Notes under the pieces: generated by a model
Told to the model about the DNA's origin: nothing
Databases searched by the model: none
What the model saw: the letters and a program-made list of their open reading frames with translations, nothing else
Part shown: positions 7,879 through 15,681 of the stretch, in pieces
Position numbering within the stretch: position 1 is the first letter of the stretch
Layout of the letters: every line of letters starts with the position of its first letter
Position numbers and translations under genes: made by a program
Virus record (IMG/VR): IMGVR_UViG_3300042691_032500
Span: 1 to 36,418 of that record
Direction: 5' to 3' (one strand)
DNA length: 36,418 bases
Origin: a virus

Positions 7879-8204
7879 GTCTCACCGCCCTCCGCACCGC
7901 CAAAACGGCCCATCAGCGTGCGCTGGAAGCCATGCACCCGGGAACCATCACCCTGGCAGGCCGCAACTACACCGGAGCCGTTCAGGTGGATGCCGTGCAG
8001 GTGCGGCAAAATGCCGAGGGCACAGGCCTGCAGCGCTTGCAGAGTCTCAGCGCCTCGGTCCTCAAGACCCGTCTCATCTCCCCCCCGGCTATCGGTGACA
8101 CCCTCACCTTCGACGACATCACCTGGCGCATTGGTGACGTGGCCGGCCATGATCCCTGCGAAGTGGCCTGGCAGATCAATGCCCGCCGCTTTCTCACCGC
8201 CTGA
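7875..8204 (+). CDS. Putative head-tail joining protein (gpFII-like)
   Basis: A 109-aa protein. After a short N-terminal helix it is mostly beta (TITLAGRNYTGAVQVDAVQV ... GDTLTFDDITWRIGDVAG), the size and strand pattern of small head-closure proteins such as lambda gpFII, which bridge the filled head and the tail. The resemblance is of fold pattern and position, not a clear signature. Overlaps the preceding stop by 4 nt and ends 3 nt before the next start. Confidence 0.55.
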   Translation: MSLTALRTAKTAHQRALEAMHPGTITLAGRNYTGAVQVDAVQVRQNAEGTGLQRLQSLSASVLKTRLISPPAIGDTLTFDDITWRIGDVAGHDPCEVAWQINARRFLTA

Positions 8205-8207
8205 GCC

Positions 8208-8984
8208 ATGATCGTCGTCACCGCCAAGCTCGCGCCCCTGCTGCGGGATCTGCGCCGCTACCCTGGGCAGCTTCAGCGGGTCGCCCGTGAGCTGGTGGAG
8301 ACCGAGGCACGCGGTTTTGTGCGCGATGCCGTGCAGTCCACCCCGCCGTTCCACGCCCGCCCCGTGGCCGATGACCCGGGCAAGTTTGCCACCGTCAAAG
8401 GCGGTGAGGCCAAGAAAGCCGCTGAGGCCAAGATTGACCGAGAAGCCGCCGCCCTTTTTGCACCGGTGACGCTGAAGGGAAAGCGTCGAATCACGCATGT
8501 CTTTGGCAAGCCGCTGAAGCGTCCGATGACCGTGCCGACCCGGGAGCTTCACCCCGATGTCACCGCCATCTGGGATGAGCGCACCCGCCGCCGCTTTGCC
8601 ACCAAACGGAAAAACATCTCACGCGGCCAGAAGGCCCCCTTCTACGTTGCCAGGCCCAAACTGCTGCGGTCCATTGCCGAGCGAAAGAAAGCAGTCGGCA
8701 AGCTCGCCTCCGGATGGTCTGCCGCCGCTGCCAAGCTCAACGTCAAGCTGCCCTCCTGGATCACCCGGCACGGCAGCGGTCGCGGCCAGGTCCAGGTGCG
8801 CATGACCGGCTACAGCTACAGCGTCCGCATCGAGAACAACGTCCCTTATGGTGACGCGCTCCAGCTTCAGGGCATTGCCGACCGCGCCGCCAAGATCCGT
8901 GAGCGGAAGCTGGCGGCCCGCATGCCCCACGTCATCCGCGGCGCCATCCGGCGCGCACAGCGCGAGGCCCTTGTCGCAGCCTGA
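8208..8984 (+). CDS. Putative tail-completion protein (gpZ / HK97 gp10-like)
   Basis: A 258-aa, very basic protein. It starts with a helical region (LRDLRRYPGQLQRVARELVETEARGFVRDAV), typical of the helix-then-sheet arrangement in gp10/gpZ-type tail-completion proteins, then a Lys/Arg-rich middle, and ends with beta strands (VQVRMTGYSYSVRIENNVPYGDALQ) and a basic helix. The segment 'YSYSVRIENNVPYGDAL' resembles the 'NxxxYAxxLExG'-like end of the family. Located just before the tail-terminator candidate, as expected. Confidence 0.6.
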   Translation: MIVVTAKLAPLLRDLRRYPGQLQRVARELVETEARGFVRDAVQSTPPFHARPVADDPGKFATVKGGEAKKAAEAKIDREAAALFAPVTLKGKRRITHVFGKPLKRPMTVPTRELHPDVTAIWDERTRRRFATKRKNISRGQKAPFYVARPKLLRSIAERKKAVGKLASGWSAAAAKLNVKLPSWITRHGSGRGQVQVRMTGYSYSVRIENNVPYGDALQLQGIADRAAKIRERKLAARMPHVIRGAIRRAQREALVAA

Positions 8985-8993
8985 TTCATCCCC

Positions 8994-9437
8994 ATGCCCT
9001 CCATCCCTTACCTCACCGCCATCAGCACCCTCGTGCAGGGTTATCTCGACACCGCCGCCGCCCATGCCGCAGGCGTGCCGGAGTGGACCATTCGCCGTCA
9101 GGACGATGGCCAGGAGATCGAGCATCCATCCATTTGTGTCCGGGCCGATGAGCGCACCGGCGCCCGTCTGCGCTCGATCGTCGTCACCGTCGATGTCGTC
9201 ACCGCTCAGGAGGTCGCTGAGGCCGCCACGGAGGCCACGGGCGCCTTGGCTGCCATCCAGGCCCTGCTGAGGGATGATTTTTCACTTTGGGCCTACATCG
9301 CCGCGCAGGACATCTCTCTGCGCTCCGGCTGGTCCATCCATCACATCACCCAGGTCAGCCCGGCGGATGTGACGCGTGAGCCAGAGCTTGTCACCATGCA
9401 CCGCGCCGCCATCGAGCTGCTCATTCAGGTCGCCTGA
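8994..9437 (+). CDS. Putative tail terminator protein (gpU-like)
   Basis: A 147-aa protein with an N-terminal helix, a beta hairpin (EIEHPSICVRADE...GARLRSIVVTVDVVT), a central helix and a final strand, the usual order in tail terminators that cap the tail tube and connect it to the head. Position after the gp10/gpZ-like gene supports this. No family signature was confirmed. The start follows the leader TTCATCCCC. Confidence 0.55.
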   Translation: MPSIPYLTAISTLVQGYLDTAAAHAAGVPEWTIRRQDDGQEIEHPSICVRADERTGARLRSIVVTVDVVTAQEVAEAATEATGALAAIQALLRDDFSLWAYIAAQDISLRSGWSIHHITQVSPADVTREPELVTMHRAAIELLIQVA

Positions 9438-9482
9438 TTTGACATGCCGACACCCGGGAAGCCCAAGCGCCCAAACACATCC

Positions 9483-9968
9483 ATGAAAAACCTCCTTCGC
9501 TCCCTTGTCCTCCTTGCCGCCGCTTTTGCTGCGCTGCCCCTCGTCGCCGCTGATCTCAGCGTCACCCCGGCCAGCTTCGTGCCTGGCGCCCGCGCCAAGT
9601 ATGTTCACGGCACCGCAGGCGCCACCATCACCGCCGGTCAGGCCGTCACGCTGAACGCTGCCGGCAAGTATGTCCTGGCCGATGCCGATGACGCCGCTCT
9701 TTACGAGGTCGAGGGCATTGCCGCCCACGGTGCCTCCTCCGGTCAGCCGCTGGCCATCGTCGTCGAAGACGATGACCTCACTCTGGGTGCCACGCTCTCC
9801 ATGGTCGCTCCGGTCTATGTCCTCAGTTCCACGGCGGGCGGCATCGCCCCCACGGCAGACATTTCAGTCGGGGAATATCCCGTTGTGCTGCTGATCGCGA
9901 AGAGCACCACCAAGTGCATCCTGAAGCCGCGTGCCATCCAGGGCACCGCCGCCGCCACGGGCTCGTGA
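9483..9968 (+). CDS. Cement/decoration-like virion protein (DUF2190-like) with signal peptide
   Basis: A 161-aa protein. Residues 1-24 are a textbook signal peptide (MKNLLRSLVLLAAAFAALPLVAA). The remainder begins ADLSVTPASFVPGA and continues with GTAGATITAGQAVTLNAAGKYVL and a TAGGIAPTADI motif, the glycine-rich beta pattern of DUF2190/cement proteins that decorate capsids. Such proteins normally start at the equivalent of ADLSVT, so the leader looks like an addition. An earlier in-frame ATG (9444) would only add a Pro/Lys-rich stretch and place the hydrophobic core internally, so 9483 is preferred. Lies among tail genes rather than next to the capsid gene. Confidence 0.7.
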   Translation: MKNLLRSLVLLAAAFAALPLVAADLSVTPASFVPGARAKYVHGTAGATITAGQAVTLNAAGKYVLADADDAALYEVEGIAAHGASSGQPLAIVVEDDDLTLGATLSMVAPVYVLSSTAGGIAPTADISVGEYPVVLLIAKSTTKCILKPRAIQGTAAATGS

Positions 9969-10028
9969 TTGGTCACTCTCGCCGCCCTCTTTCGCTCGTC
10001 CGTTCACCGCTCCACCTCTCTCACCACC

Positions 10029-10445
10029 ATGCCCGTCGAACCCATCATTGAGCACGGCATCACGCCTGGTTATCGTCACATCGACGAAACGGGCATGCTC
10101 GTCACTGACTGCTCCTGGAAGCCCATGCGCGACGAGGTTGCCCACAAGGGCAGCAACCGCGCCGTCGAGTATCTCCGCTATGAAGACCCTCGGCTTGAGG
10201 GTGAGATCAAAGGCCGCCCCATCCGCAATCCTGCCGGTGAGGCCCATGGCCTGGCGAATGTCCATCCTGGCACCGCTGTTGACCTCGCCAACGTCGCCGA
10301 TGGCCGCGACATCCACGGATTCGTCATCGACGACGATAACGTGACTGTCATCGGCAATCCCTCGCGTGACAGCACGGACGGTGATGGCGTCACGCTGACC
10401 ATCCCGTTCGTCTATCGGCCCTTCATCGCGAAGGTCGCCGCGTGA
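10029..10445 (+). CDS. Hypothetical virion protein, candidate tail-tube (major tail) protein
   Basis: A 138-aa beta-rich protein: VEYLRYEDPRLEGEIKGRPI, HGLANVHPGTAVDLANV and the ending GVTLTIPFVYRPFIAKVAA. The 'charged strand, EGEIKG, ... pGtaVdlanv' pattern is reminiscent of small tail-tube subunits, and it lies between the tail terminator and the chaperone genes, where the major tail protein is expected. No other gene in the tail region fits better, but this is inference. The in-frame TTG at 9969 was rejected in favour of this ATG. A strong terminator follows, as expected for an abundant structural gene. Confidence 0.45.
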   Translation: MPVEPIIEHGITPGYRHIDETGMLVTDCSWKPMRDEVAHKGSNRAVEYLRYEDPRLEGEIKGRPIRNPAGEAHGLANVHPGTAVDLANVADGRDIHGFVIDDDNVTVIGNPSRDSTDGDGVTLTIPFVYRPFIAKVAA

Positions 10446-10482
10446 TGATCCGGCGCGGGTTTCCGCTCCATAGCGCCCCTCC

Positions 10483-10524
10483 GGCCGCCGCTGACAGCAT
10501 CACCGCTCAGCGGCGGCCTTTTCC
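10483..10524 (+). terminator. Strong rho-independent terminator
   Basis: A perfect 12-bp stem (GGCCGCCGCTGA at 10483-10494 with its complement at 10507-10518), a 12-nt loop and TTTTCC. It separates the candidate tail-tube gene from the downstream genes. Confidence 0.85.
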
Positions 10525-10548
10525 TTAGCCTCTGCCCTCATCCCCTGC

Positions 10549-11358
10549 ATGATCCCAGATCAGGCCTTTAACTGGTCCACCGCCAGCCTGCAGCTTGCCG
10601 CTGCCTTTGCCTCCCTTGGCTTTCCCGTCCGCACGAACGAGACGGAGTTTGAGGAGCTGAAAAACCAGTCCATCAAGCTGCGCTACTACATCGGACCCAG
10701 GTCGGAATGGTGCCAGCTTGAGCGTGATGCGCTTCGCCGCACCGATCTGGAAGGCACACTGCTGCGCGAAGACCCGTATCACCCCTTCTTGCAGGCTCAG
10801 CGTGCCGCCGCTGCTTACATGACGCTGCTGCAGCATGTGCGCCGCCCGCAGACCGGGCTGCGTCTTGTGCCTGTCCCGGGCGCGCCGCTGGCCTGGTCCC
10901 TGGAGGCAGGGCAGGGGGATCCACGCCTTACGCTTGCAGAGCAGTCCTGCCGCACCAATGACCTGCCGCTCTGCGCTGCTCTGGCGGTGGCCGCAGGCGT
11001 GCCCATCATCGACATCCTCGGCCCCCCGGGCAACCATGCCTACAAGCTGCCGGCACGCGGCCTGCGCGCCCTCACGGCGGGCGATGCCGTGGCTGATTGG
11101 GAGACCGCCCGCCTCATGGCCCGCCAGCAGCCAGGCCAGCCCGCCCTGCGCCTGGAGCAGACGCACCCGAATCATCCGCTCGTGCACGCCTATCAGGGCG
11201 CCTACACCACCGCCAGGCTGAATGCACACATCCAGCAGAAGCTGAAGCGCATGGTCCTCTTGAAGGCCCCGGGCAGCAAGCGCCGCGCCTACATCAGCGA
11301 CACGCCCACGGAAACCGTGCTGGAGGATGTCCGCCGTCATTTCCGCATCCCCAGGTGA
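10549..11358 (+). CDS. Hypothetical tail-region protein
   Basis: A 269-aa protein with no motif I recognise. It has an N-terminal segment with FNWSTASLQLAAAFASLGFPVRTNETEFEELKNQ, a hydrophobic stretch LCAALAVAAGVPIIDILGPPG (about 146-167) that is too polar at its edges to be a clear membrane segment, and a basic C-terminus. The Ala/Leu/Arg-rich composition and codon use match its neighbours. Located between two structural genes and the tail chaperones. First gene after a terminator, with leader CCCTCATCCCC before the ATG. Confidence 0.6.
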   Translation: MIPDQAFNWSTASLQLAAAFASLGFPVRTNETEFEELKNQSIKLRYYIGPRSEWCQLERDALRRTDLEGTLLREDPYHPFLQAQRAAAAYMTLLQHVRRPQTGLRLVPVPGAPLAWSLEAGQGDPRLTLAEQSCRTNDLPLCAALAVAAGVPIIDILGPPGNHAYKLPARGLRALTAGDAVADWETARLMARQQPGQPALRLEQTHPNHPLVHAYQGAYTTARLNAHIQQKLKRMVLLKAPGSKRRAYISDTPTETVLEDVRRHFRIPR

Positions 11359-11361
11359 GCC

Positions 11362-11619
11362 ATGACGCCACGCCCACGCCGCAGCCGCATGTTTTTCGAG
11401 CCGCGCGCCCTCTGGCCCGATGCCGAGGGTGGGGACTGCATCTGCACCCAGGTCTATGGTTGCGACACGCACCCGCGCCTCATCCTGGGCCGCGATGGCC
11501 GCCCCATGGTCCTGACCCAGGAGATGGTGCGCGTGATGCTGCCCTATCTCCTAGACTACGCCAACCGCGGCAACCTGCTCCCATGGCCCATGGACCGCGT
11601 CGATGACTGGAGCATCTGA
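11362..11619 (+). CDS. Small hypothetical protein
   Basis: An 85-aa protein with two Cys residues in CICTQVYGC near residues 26-34 and a helical second half (LTQEMVRVMLPYLLDYANRGNLLPW). Not recognised. It starts 3 nt after the preceding stop, following AGGTGAG, so it is probably cotranslated with the 269-aa protein. Confidence 0.55.
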   Translation: MTPRPRRSRMFFEPRALWPDAEGGDCICTQVYGCDTHPRLILGRDGRPMVLTQEMVRVMLPYLLDYANRGNLLPWPMDRVDDWSI

Positions 11620-11638
11620 GATCCATCATAAAATCTGA

Positions 11639-11857
11639 ATGATGAAAGCACTTCTCCAACGAATCCGCCGCGCCTTGTGCTTTCACAGGTGCTATCTCTA
11701 TCGACATAATGGCGAGTCAAATCTCACCCGCACATCTGACGGCATGGTTGAAATGCGCTGCTGCAAATGTGGAGCTGTTCTTCGTGGGCAATACGGCCTC
11801 GCAATCCCAGACTTCAGAATGGGAACTGAACCCAGACCAGCACCTACTGATACCTGA
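11639..11857 (+). CDS. Small Cys-rich protein, DUF1660-like zinc-binding
   Basis: A 72-aa protein with the arrangement of short phage zinc proteins: an N-terminal basic helix, CFHRC at residues 14-18, a strand region, then CCKCG (about 41-45). One probable zinc site of two Cys/His knuckles. Two adjacent ATG codons (11639, 11642) can serve as start. The DUF1660 resemblance is by pattern only. AT content is visibly higher here than in the flanking genes, which may indicate a recent insertion. Confidence 0.55.
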   Translation: MMKALLQRIRRALCFHRCYLYRHNGESNLTRTSDGMVEMRCCKCGAVLRGQYGLAIPDFRMGTEPRPAPTDT

Positions 11858-11880
11858 ACTCTGATCCATCATCCACACCT

Positions 11881-12363
11881 ATGCCACGCCCCAAAAACCC
11901 ACCGCCAGCGCTGCCAGATCCGGCAGATGACATCCTCGACAATCCCATTGACCAGCAGGCCGCCAGTGAGCGTCAAGCCGCCGTCCTGGGCTCCTCCGGC
12001 CACACCTGGGCGGGTAAGACGCTGCACCCCTTCAGCATCCGCCGTGAGTCGCTGTATTTTCGTCTGAAGGCTCTGCATGCTCATGTCCCTGCCGCTGGCG
12101 TCATGCACACCACTGGCGTGGTTTTGCTGGATACCATGCTGATTCTGTGGCTGTGCTCCCACGAGTCCAAAGACTGGCAGCACCTGCGAGGCGACGGCAC
12201 CAGGTTCATGGAAGTGATTGAGGAGTGGGCAGATGAAAACATTCAGCGCTACCAGCAGGCCGCTGCGGTCGAGTTGGCCATGACGATCCTGCGCGAAGGT
12301 TATTCGACACAGGCAACGCCTCGTCCTGACAACTCCGGCAGTGAGGAATCGCTGGGAAACTAG
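11881..12363 (+). CDS. Tail assembly chaperone, gpG-like (0-frame product)
   Basis: A 160-aa protein just upstream of the tape measure. It has a disordered Pro-rich N-terminus and helical body (LYFRLKALHAHVPAAGVMHTTGVVLLDTMLILWLC ... FMEVIEEWADENIQRYQQAAAVELAMTILREGY). Siphophage tail chaperones coat the tape measure during tail assembly and are usually made as a short form plus a frameshifted long form. Here the final codons CTG GGA AAC TAG contain the slippery heptamer GGGAAAC in the correct phase right before the stop, and the -1 frame continues to 12596. This strongly supports the gpG role despite no sequence signature. Confidence 0.75.
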   Translation: MPRPKNPPPALPDPADDILDNPIDQQAASERQAAVLGSSGHTWAGKTLHPFSIRRESLYFRLKALHAHVPAAGVMHTTGVVLLDTMLILWLCSHESKDWQHLRGDGTRFMEVIEEWADENIQRYQQAAAVELAMTILREGYSTQATPRPDNSGSEESLGN

Positions 12364-12410
12364 CCTTGCCCTCCAGTGAGGCCACTTACGTGGTCCTGCT
12401 GTCGAGGGCA
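12354..12410 (+). promoter_or_regulatory. Programmed -1 ribosomal frameshift site
   Basis: Slippery heptamer G GGA AAC (12354-12360), in phase with the upstream gene, is followed at once by its TAG stop. After a 6-nt spacer comes a stem: TGCCCTC (12367-12373) with GAGGGCA (12404-12410), enclosing a second stem GGCCAC (12380-12385) with GTGGTC (12390-12395; one G-U pair) and a TTAC loop. Spacing and heptamer match known tail-chaperone frameshift sites (lambda uses GGGAAAG). The pairing was found by eye, not folded by software. Confidence 0.85.
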
Positions 12411-12596
12411 TGTCCTGGCTCCTTCACTTATGATCAAATCCTCCACGATGTGCCGCTGGCTGTAGGACATGAGCTGATTCACGCGGCCCGCATCCGTGAT
12501 GGTGAGCCCATGGTCTGGCCTGACTCAAGGCTTTCCGTCATCGGTCGATGGTGGGAGCGCGTGCGCGCCAAGTTTGGCTTCTCATACTCGAATTGA
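12360..12596 (+). CDS. Frameshift extension of the tail chaperone (T part of GT)
   Basis: An open frame of 78 codons, shifted -1 relative to the chaperone gene and lacking any ATG at its 5' end. Read through from the slippery site it gives a 238-aa fusion. The extension includes ATYVVLLSRACPGSFTYDQILHDVPLAVGHELIHAARI and the end RWWERVRAKFGFSYSN. In lambda the T domain recruits tail-tube protein while G binds the tape measure. The alternative is an independent gene from TTG 12366 or GTG 12390, which is less likely. Its stop TGA is part of the TTGACACCC before the tape-measure gene. Confidence 0.75.
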   Translation, partial: LALPSSEATYVVLLSRACPGSFTYDQILHDVPLAVGHELIHAARIRDGEPMVWPDSRLSVIGRWWERVRAKFGFSYSN

Positions 12597-12611
12597 CACC
12601 CCGCGAAAATC

Positions 12612-14345
12612 ATGTCCACGACTGTTGAATTTGGCTTTGATGCCCGGAAGGTGGAGGCGGGTCTCAACTCACTGGAGACCCGGCTCAAAACCTTCGGATC
12701 GAGCATTCAGAAAAGTGTGCCGAATTTATCCTCCATCATGGGGATCGGTGGCAATGCCGCCGCTGCTTTTGCCGGACTTGCTGGTGCAGTGACTGCAATC
12801 AAAGGCACGACATCCGCTTATGGCGACCTGATGGATGCCGCTGACAAGCTGGGCGAAACTCCGGAGGTGCTTCAGCGTGTCCAGTTTGCCGCCGAGCTCA
12901 GCGGAAACAGCCTGGATGGAGTCGCTTCATCCATGATCCGGTTGGAAAAAGCCCTGGGCGATGCGGACAACGAAGCCGCCGCCAAGGCTTTTGAGAACAT
13001 GGGGCTGAGTGCTCAAAAGTTGGCAGCCATGCCCTTGGATGAAAAGATGATCGCTCTCGCAGAGGCTTTTCAGCAGTCCAGAGCGTCAGGCACAAGTTTC
13101 AACGACATCATGACCCTGATGGGCAAGTCAGCCGCTGACTTGATTCCGATGCTGTCCACCAACACCCAGGAGCTGCGGAAGCTCATGGATGAAGCCTCTG
13201 TTTTGCCGGCATCTGCGGTGCAGTCTTTGGCAACGCTCGATGATGCCATCGACACCAGCGTCACCCATGTGAAAACAGGGTTCGGGTCCATTTTGGCTAT
13301 GGGCAAGGGCCTTGTGGACATGCTGGCTGGTGCATCTTTTGGAGATGCTTTAGGCACTTCAGACGAGACTGTGAAAAAGCAGCTTGAGCAGGAGCAGGAA
13401 AAAAAGAAAAAGGCTGATGAACAGGAAGCCCGCAGACAGGATGCCCTGGCAAAGCAGCAACAGGAATCACTGGATCGTGCGGCTGAAAAATATGGGATCA
13501 TTCGCGAACGTGAAATTGAACTGCTGGAACCTGCTCAACGCTTGATTGCTTTGCAGGACCTGCTGGCGGCCAAAATTGATCAGATGCGCGCTGGAGCTGG
13601 TGGCAGCATCTTTGCAGCCTCTGTCCAGGGCATGAAGGATTACGCCCAGACCGGCATTGAACAGCGCAGCCCTGACGCTGAAGCCCGTATCCAGTCTTTG
13701 CAAAAAATTCTCGATATACAGGCAAAGATTCAAACCACTGAACAGGGTCTGGCAAAGACAGAGACCGATTCCGCCGCTGTTACTGAAGCGGCTGAAAAAC
13801 AAAAACAGGAGGCCATTGCAAAAACGACCGAATTAGCTGCCCAGGAAAATGCCCGCCGCATGGATGCCACCAGCGCGCTTGCCATGGAGATCGCACTCAT
13901 GCAGGCCAAGGCCCAGGGCCAGACCGCCCTGGTGGCCGCGCTTGAGCGTGAGCAGGAAATCCGCCGCCGCACCGCTGAGATCATGTCCCAGACCGGCATG
14001 GGTGAGGATGAGGCCAAGCGCGTGGCCACCAGCATGGTGGACGCCCAGGCCCGCATTGATCAGCGCCAGAACGCTGCCAACACCGCCGCTGGGGCAGCTC
14101 CATCAGATGACCGCGAGGGCCGCATCAAGGGTTACTCGTTTAAAACTCAGGGCGGGGCGTATGAGCGCCAGGATCACCTCTATGGCGCTGGATCCCGCTT
14201 TCGCGACAATCAGGCGAACCTGCTGAAGGATCAGGCCGCCAAGAACGGCCAGGAGCGCTCCACGCCCGGGCAGGACACCAGCACCGCCCAGACCGCTCTG
14301 CAGACCATCCAGCAGATCCTCACCACTCTTCAGGGCGGTGCCTGA
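12612..14345 (+). CDS. Tail tape measure protein
   Basis: A 577-aa protein that sets tail length and is ejected with DNA. Features: N-terminal amphipathic region (VEAGLNSLETRLKTFGSSI), hydrophobic Gly/Ala stretches (NAAAAFAGLAGAVTAIKG, about 48-65; GFGSILAMGKGLVDMLAGASFG, about 222-243), a long Lys/Glu/Gln coiled coil (about 255-460) and a disordered Gln/Thr-rich end. Lambda's gpH is about 850 aa, so this is a short tape measure; at about 0.15 nm per residue it predicts a tail of roughly 85 nm. The ATG lies 19 nt after TTGACA. Confidence 0.9.
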   Translation: MSTTVEFGFDARKVEAGLNSLETRLKTFGSSIQKSVPNLSSIMGIGGNAAAAFAGLAGAVTAIKGTTSAYGDLMDAADKLGETPEVLQRVQFAAELSGNSLDGVASSMIRLEKALGDADNEAAAKAFENMGLSAQKLAAMPLDEKMIALAEAFQQSRASGTSFNDIMTLMGKSAADLIPMLSTNTQELRKLMDEASVLPASAVQSLATLDDAIDTSVTHVKTGFGSILAMGKGLVDMLAGASFGDALGTSDETVKKQLEQEQEKKKKADEQEARRQDALAKQQQESLDRAAEKYGIIREREIELLEPAQRLIALQDLLAAKIDQMRAGAGGSIFAASVQGMKDYAQTGIEQRSPDAEARIQSLQKILDIQAKIQTTEQGLAKTETDSAAVTEAAEKQKQEAIAKTTELAAQENARRMDATSALAMEIALMQAKAQGQTALVAALEREQEIRRRTAEIMSQTGMGEDEAKRVATSMVDAQARIDQRQNAANTAAGAAPSDDREGRIKGYSFKTQGGAYERQDHLYGAGSRFRDNQANLLKDQAAKNGQERSTPGQDTSTAQTALQTIQQILTTLQGGA

Positions 14346-14381
14346 GCATGACACCCGCCGATTGAGAGACCTCATCCACGC

Positions 14382-15272
14382 ATGGCCCTTCCGTTTTACA
14401 TCGAGCACGGCAACCGCAGCCACCTTCTCCTGGCCGGCCGGGAGATCGCCAAACGCCAGCGCGGCCTGGACACCCTGCGCCAGAGCATCCGCACGGATCG
14501 TGAAGACAGCTTCAGTGAGGGCGGCATTGTGCCCGGCTTCCCTCACATGCGCCTGAAGGAGGTGGTGTCACGCCAGGACGGCCCCGGCTGGATCCACGAG
14601 ATGAATGCCGAGGGCCTCAGGCGCGGCCCCCACAAGCTTGAAAGCTCCTCCCTGGCCCAGCCGGAGGAAGGCTGGGATGAAGGCCCGCAGACATGGCTGA
14701 CCACGCGCCCGGATGACTTCACGATTGGCACCGTCCATCCCGATCACCCGAACGTTTGGTGCGTTGGACTGCCGACCAAGGAGGACCTCAACGGCCACGT
14801 TTGGCGGGTGTCCTGCGACTACAAGGGCATCATCCTGGACGGCGACAGCAACCCCAAGCCCGGCAAGCTGAAGGTGACCGTCAACGGGCAGTCCGTAAAC
14901 ACCACCGGCACCGTGACACTTGGCCATGCCACTCCTGAAATTTTCACGGACGAGGATGGCGTTTTCAATGGTTGGACGTCAGCCCTCAAAGCGTCGTTCG
15001 ACACCAGCAAAGTCAATATCGTCTGGACGGCGCTGAGTCTGACGCCGCCACCTACTGAGCGCGTGGGCATGCAGAAAACGCCGCCCAGAGTGCCCATCAC
15101 CGCTTATTCGATTTTTGACGAAACCGCCTGGTATAGCTCCAGCGGCTTCACCTACAATTACCCGGCCGGCTGGAAGCTTGCCTCTGTGCAGGCGGATCAG
15201 ATTTTGGACAAGGATGTCTGGCTTTACACCTTGACGTTCGAATACAACCCGATCGCCGTGCCGATCCTGTAA
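14382..15272 (+). CDS. Putative distal tail / tail-tip protein
   Basis: A 296-aa protein directly after the tape measure, where distal tail proteins lie. The N-terminal third is polar (EREDSFSEGGIVPGF ... EGWDEGPQTWLTTRP), and the rest is rich in beta strands (HVWRVSCDYKGIILDGD, GKLKVTVNGQSVNTTGTVTLG, WLYTLTFEYNPIAVPIL). I see no gpM/gpL/gpJ signature and no zinc or iron-sulfur cysteine cluster. Role inferred from position. The start follows TGACACCC (14349) and CTCATCC. Confidence 0.5.
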   Translation: MALPFYIEHGNRSHLLLAGREIAKRQRGLDTLRQSIRTDREDSFSEGGIVPGFPHMRLKEVVSRQDGPGWIHEMNAEGLRRGPHKLESSSLAQPEEGWDEGPQTWLTTRPDDFTIGTVHPDHPNVWCVGLPTKEDLNGHVWRVSCDYKGIILDGDSNPKPGKLKVTVNGQSVNTTGTVTLGHATPEIFTDEDGVFNGWTSALKASFDTSKVNIVWTALSLTPPPTERVGMQKTPPRVPITAYSIFDETAWYSSSGFTYNYPAGWKLASVQADQILDKDVWLYTLTFEYNPIAVPIL

Positions 15273-15280
15273 ACGCCGCC

Positions 15281-15679
15281 ATGGCCCGCCGGAAAACAGA
15301 GCCCTTTGCCTGGCGCAGGTCTGCAGGTGTCCTGCATCAGTGGATGCTGCGTGAATACATCCGCTGGCTGTTTCCCCAGCTCGGCAGGGCCTATGAACCG
15401 CCGCTGGGTGTGCGAGATTTCACCACCGCCGCCGCCTCACGTTTTGCGGGTAAGCAGCCGCAGCCGTTTCGCCCGCGCTCATCCATCGGGCCCGTCCTCC
15501 GGCGCGATCTCCAAGATTTCACCGACTACTGCTTGGAGGCATTGAGGCCCTACAGCGACCGCACGCCCTACCTCCCGACCCGCGGCAGCACACTCGTCTT
15601 TGTCCCAGATCTCCGCGACCTCCACCAGCATCTAATGACACTGCTTGATAAGAAACGCCAAGCCTCTTCCAGATCCTGA
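15281..15679 (+). CDS. Hypothetical tail protein
   Basis: A 132-aa basic protein, rich in Arg and aromatic residues (FAWRRSAGVLHQWMLREYIRWLFPQLGRAY), with a helical C-terminus (LRDLHQHLMTLLDKKRQ). Not recognised. It sits 8 nt after the distal-tail candidate and 2 nt before the first receptor-binding-type gene, so it is probably a structural adaptor, but nothing in the sequence proves this. Confidence 0.55.
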   Translation: MARRKTEPFAWRRSAGVLHQWMLREYIRWLFPQLGRAYEPPLGVRDFTTAAASRFAGKQPQPFRPRSSIGPVLRRDLQDFTDYCLEALRPYSDRTPYLPTRGSTLVFVPDLRDLHQHLMTLLDKKRQASSRS

Positions 15680-15681
15680 CC

